DNA of 64,000 bases. It comes from Candidatus Vicinibacter proximus (GTDB taxonomy: Bacteria; Bacteroidota; Bacteroidia; Chitinophagales; Saprospiraceae). Location of the stretch: assembly GCA_016713905.1 (NCBI GenBank), contig JADJOE010000002.1, positions 464,816-528,815 of the forward strand, given 5' to 3'. The notes below the pieces were generated by a model that had not been told where the DNA came from, did no database searches, and saw nothing but the letters and a program-made list of their open reading frames with translations. Positions 63,242-64,000 of the stretch are shown one piece after another. Both the position numbers and the translations under genes were made by a program. The number at the start of each line of letters is the position of its first letter. Positions within the stretch are counted from its first letter, which is position 1.

Positions 63242-64000
63242 ATGACAAAAGTATTACAAAAGGCTGGATTTGTAGGAGAAACCATTTACGTTGGCATAGA
63301 TGTCCATTTGAAGAGTTGGAATGTTTCACTTTATTATGGGAGCCAATACCTGCGAAGTTTTCATCAATCACCTCATCCAGATATTTTAGTTTCATTTTAC
63401 GGCGTGAATTTCATGGAGCAAATTACAGTTGTGCCATCGAAGCTAGGTTTTAGCAGTTATTGGATAAAAGAGGCATTTGATAGACAAGGTGTAAGCTGCA
63501 TTGTTGTTAATCAGCAGACATACCCCAGACAGACAAAGGAAATAAATCAAAAGCAGATAGAAACGATTCTAAACGTATTGGATCTTCACTTCAAGCAGGA
63601 AGATAGTGTCCGATCTACATCCCATCGCAAGAAGGAACCAGAAGCTGATCGTCAACTAGTTCGGACCAATGAAAAATTAACACGAGGACCTGACCAGATC
63701 AAAATAGAATCAAAGAATGCCTATATCAAGTAGGTATAGAGATTCCCGAACGGTTTGAAGCGGAAATTGGGCAATATATTCCATAAACTGGTTAAAAGAC
63801 CTACCTATCTCATTTTGGAACTTACGAACTGCTTTAAACCATCAAATAAAAATGATGGAAAATATGAAATTTGAAAAAAACCTGGTACTTCCAAAGATAT
63901 TCGCAAACTAGCGGTTAGTGAAAATATGCCCCCATTGCTTCTAGATTAAAAACGGTACCTGGTAGTGAGCGCCATAACTGCCATTACTTTAATAACGGAA
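63242..64000 (+). pseudogene. IS110-family transposase, decayed, runs off the window
   Basis: The N-terminal DEDD domain is open: ETIYVGIDVHLKSWNVSLYY carries the first Asp, followed by a 163-codon frame that degenerates after QTYPRQ. Further pieces in other frames are recognisable: VGIEIPERFEAEIGQ near 63735, then RLKTVPG and TAITLITE near 63935-64000. These last correspond to the Tnp_20 domain of IS110. Multiple frameshifts show an old insertion. IS110 relatives (IS1111) are known to target attC, but no end of this element is visible. Confidence 0.8.

Noticed and set aside
1..64000. tRNA, rRNA or other structured RNA genes
   Set aside because: No cloverleaf, rRNA signature or riboswitch core was noticed; the strong hairpins found are attC stems or the terminator at 58526.

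Overview
The window is AT-rich DNA from a member of the phylum Bacteroidota. The indicators are type IX secretion (T9SS) sorting domains, a propeller lipoprotein of the two-component-regulator type, many small SPII lipoproteins, DUF1569/DUF1801/DUF2306/DUF3667/DUF4279 proteins and an UpxY/NusG-like gene. Genus cannot be told from the sequence. Nearly the whole window (about 1.85-62.11 kb) is one very large integron cassette array. I count 53 attC-like sites, all in the same orientation, separating cassettes whose genes are almost all on the minus strand. The attI/integrase end should therefore lie to the right. No intI gene is visible, so within this window the locus is a CALIN (attC cluster lacking an integrase) or an integron whose platform lies outside or has been lost.

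Layout. 1-1.64 kb: decayed IS91-type element (tyrosine recombinase plus HUH transposase, both broken). 1.85-23 kb: the old, distal part of the array. Its attC cores are degenerate and several genes are dead (DUF1569, a lipoprotein with two in-frame stops, higB, two VOC proteins, a retropepsin). Intact genes include a Crp/Fnr regulator, two SAM methyltransferases, a DUF3667 protein, SRPBCC/SnoaL-like proteins, an S41 protease, a class C beta-lactamase-fold hydrolase, a TlpA-like redoxin, HigA, an alpha/beta hydrolase and a gluzincin peptidase. 23-57.4 kb: the younger part, with near-perfect attC cores. It carries many cassettes present in two or three copies, two T9SS cassettes, and defence-like cassettes: an FRG-domain protein, a DUF262-HNH nuclease with an EcoRI-type adenine methyltransferase, and a Lit-like (U49) metallopeptidase. 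It also holds a protein resembling EF-Tu domain III. An IS1182-family element (45.57-47.29 kb) sits exactly inside an attC core with an ACGT target duplication. From about 47.4 to 57.4 kb many genes carry single-base indels, mostly in homopolymers.

57.4-62.1 kb: one 4.7-kb cassette with five co-directional genes (AraC, SDR, SDR, F420-type NADP oxidoreductase, AraC). Its two ends pair as cassette ends should (GTTATAGGGC / GCCCTATAAC), so it is either the first cassette after attI or a chromosomal operon caught between cores. 62.1-64 kb: a candidate attI/boundary sequence, a frameshifted UpxY/NusG-like gene and a decayed IS110-family transposase running off the window.

How the parts work together: the genes are mostly independent one- or two-gene units linked only by the recombination sites. 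Two array-wide patterns stand out. One is a gradient of attC and gene decay with distance from the predicted attI. The other is a conserved cassette leader just downstream of the recombination point, containing an ACGAC motif.
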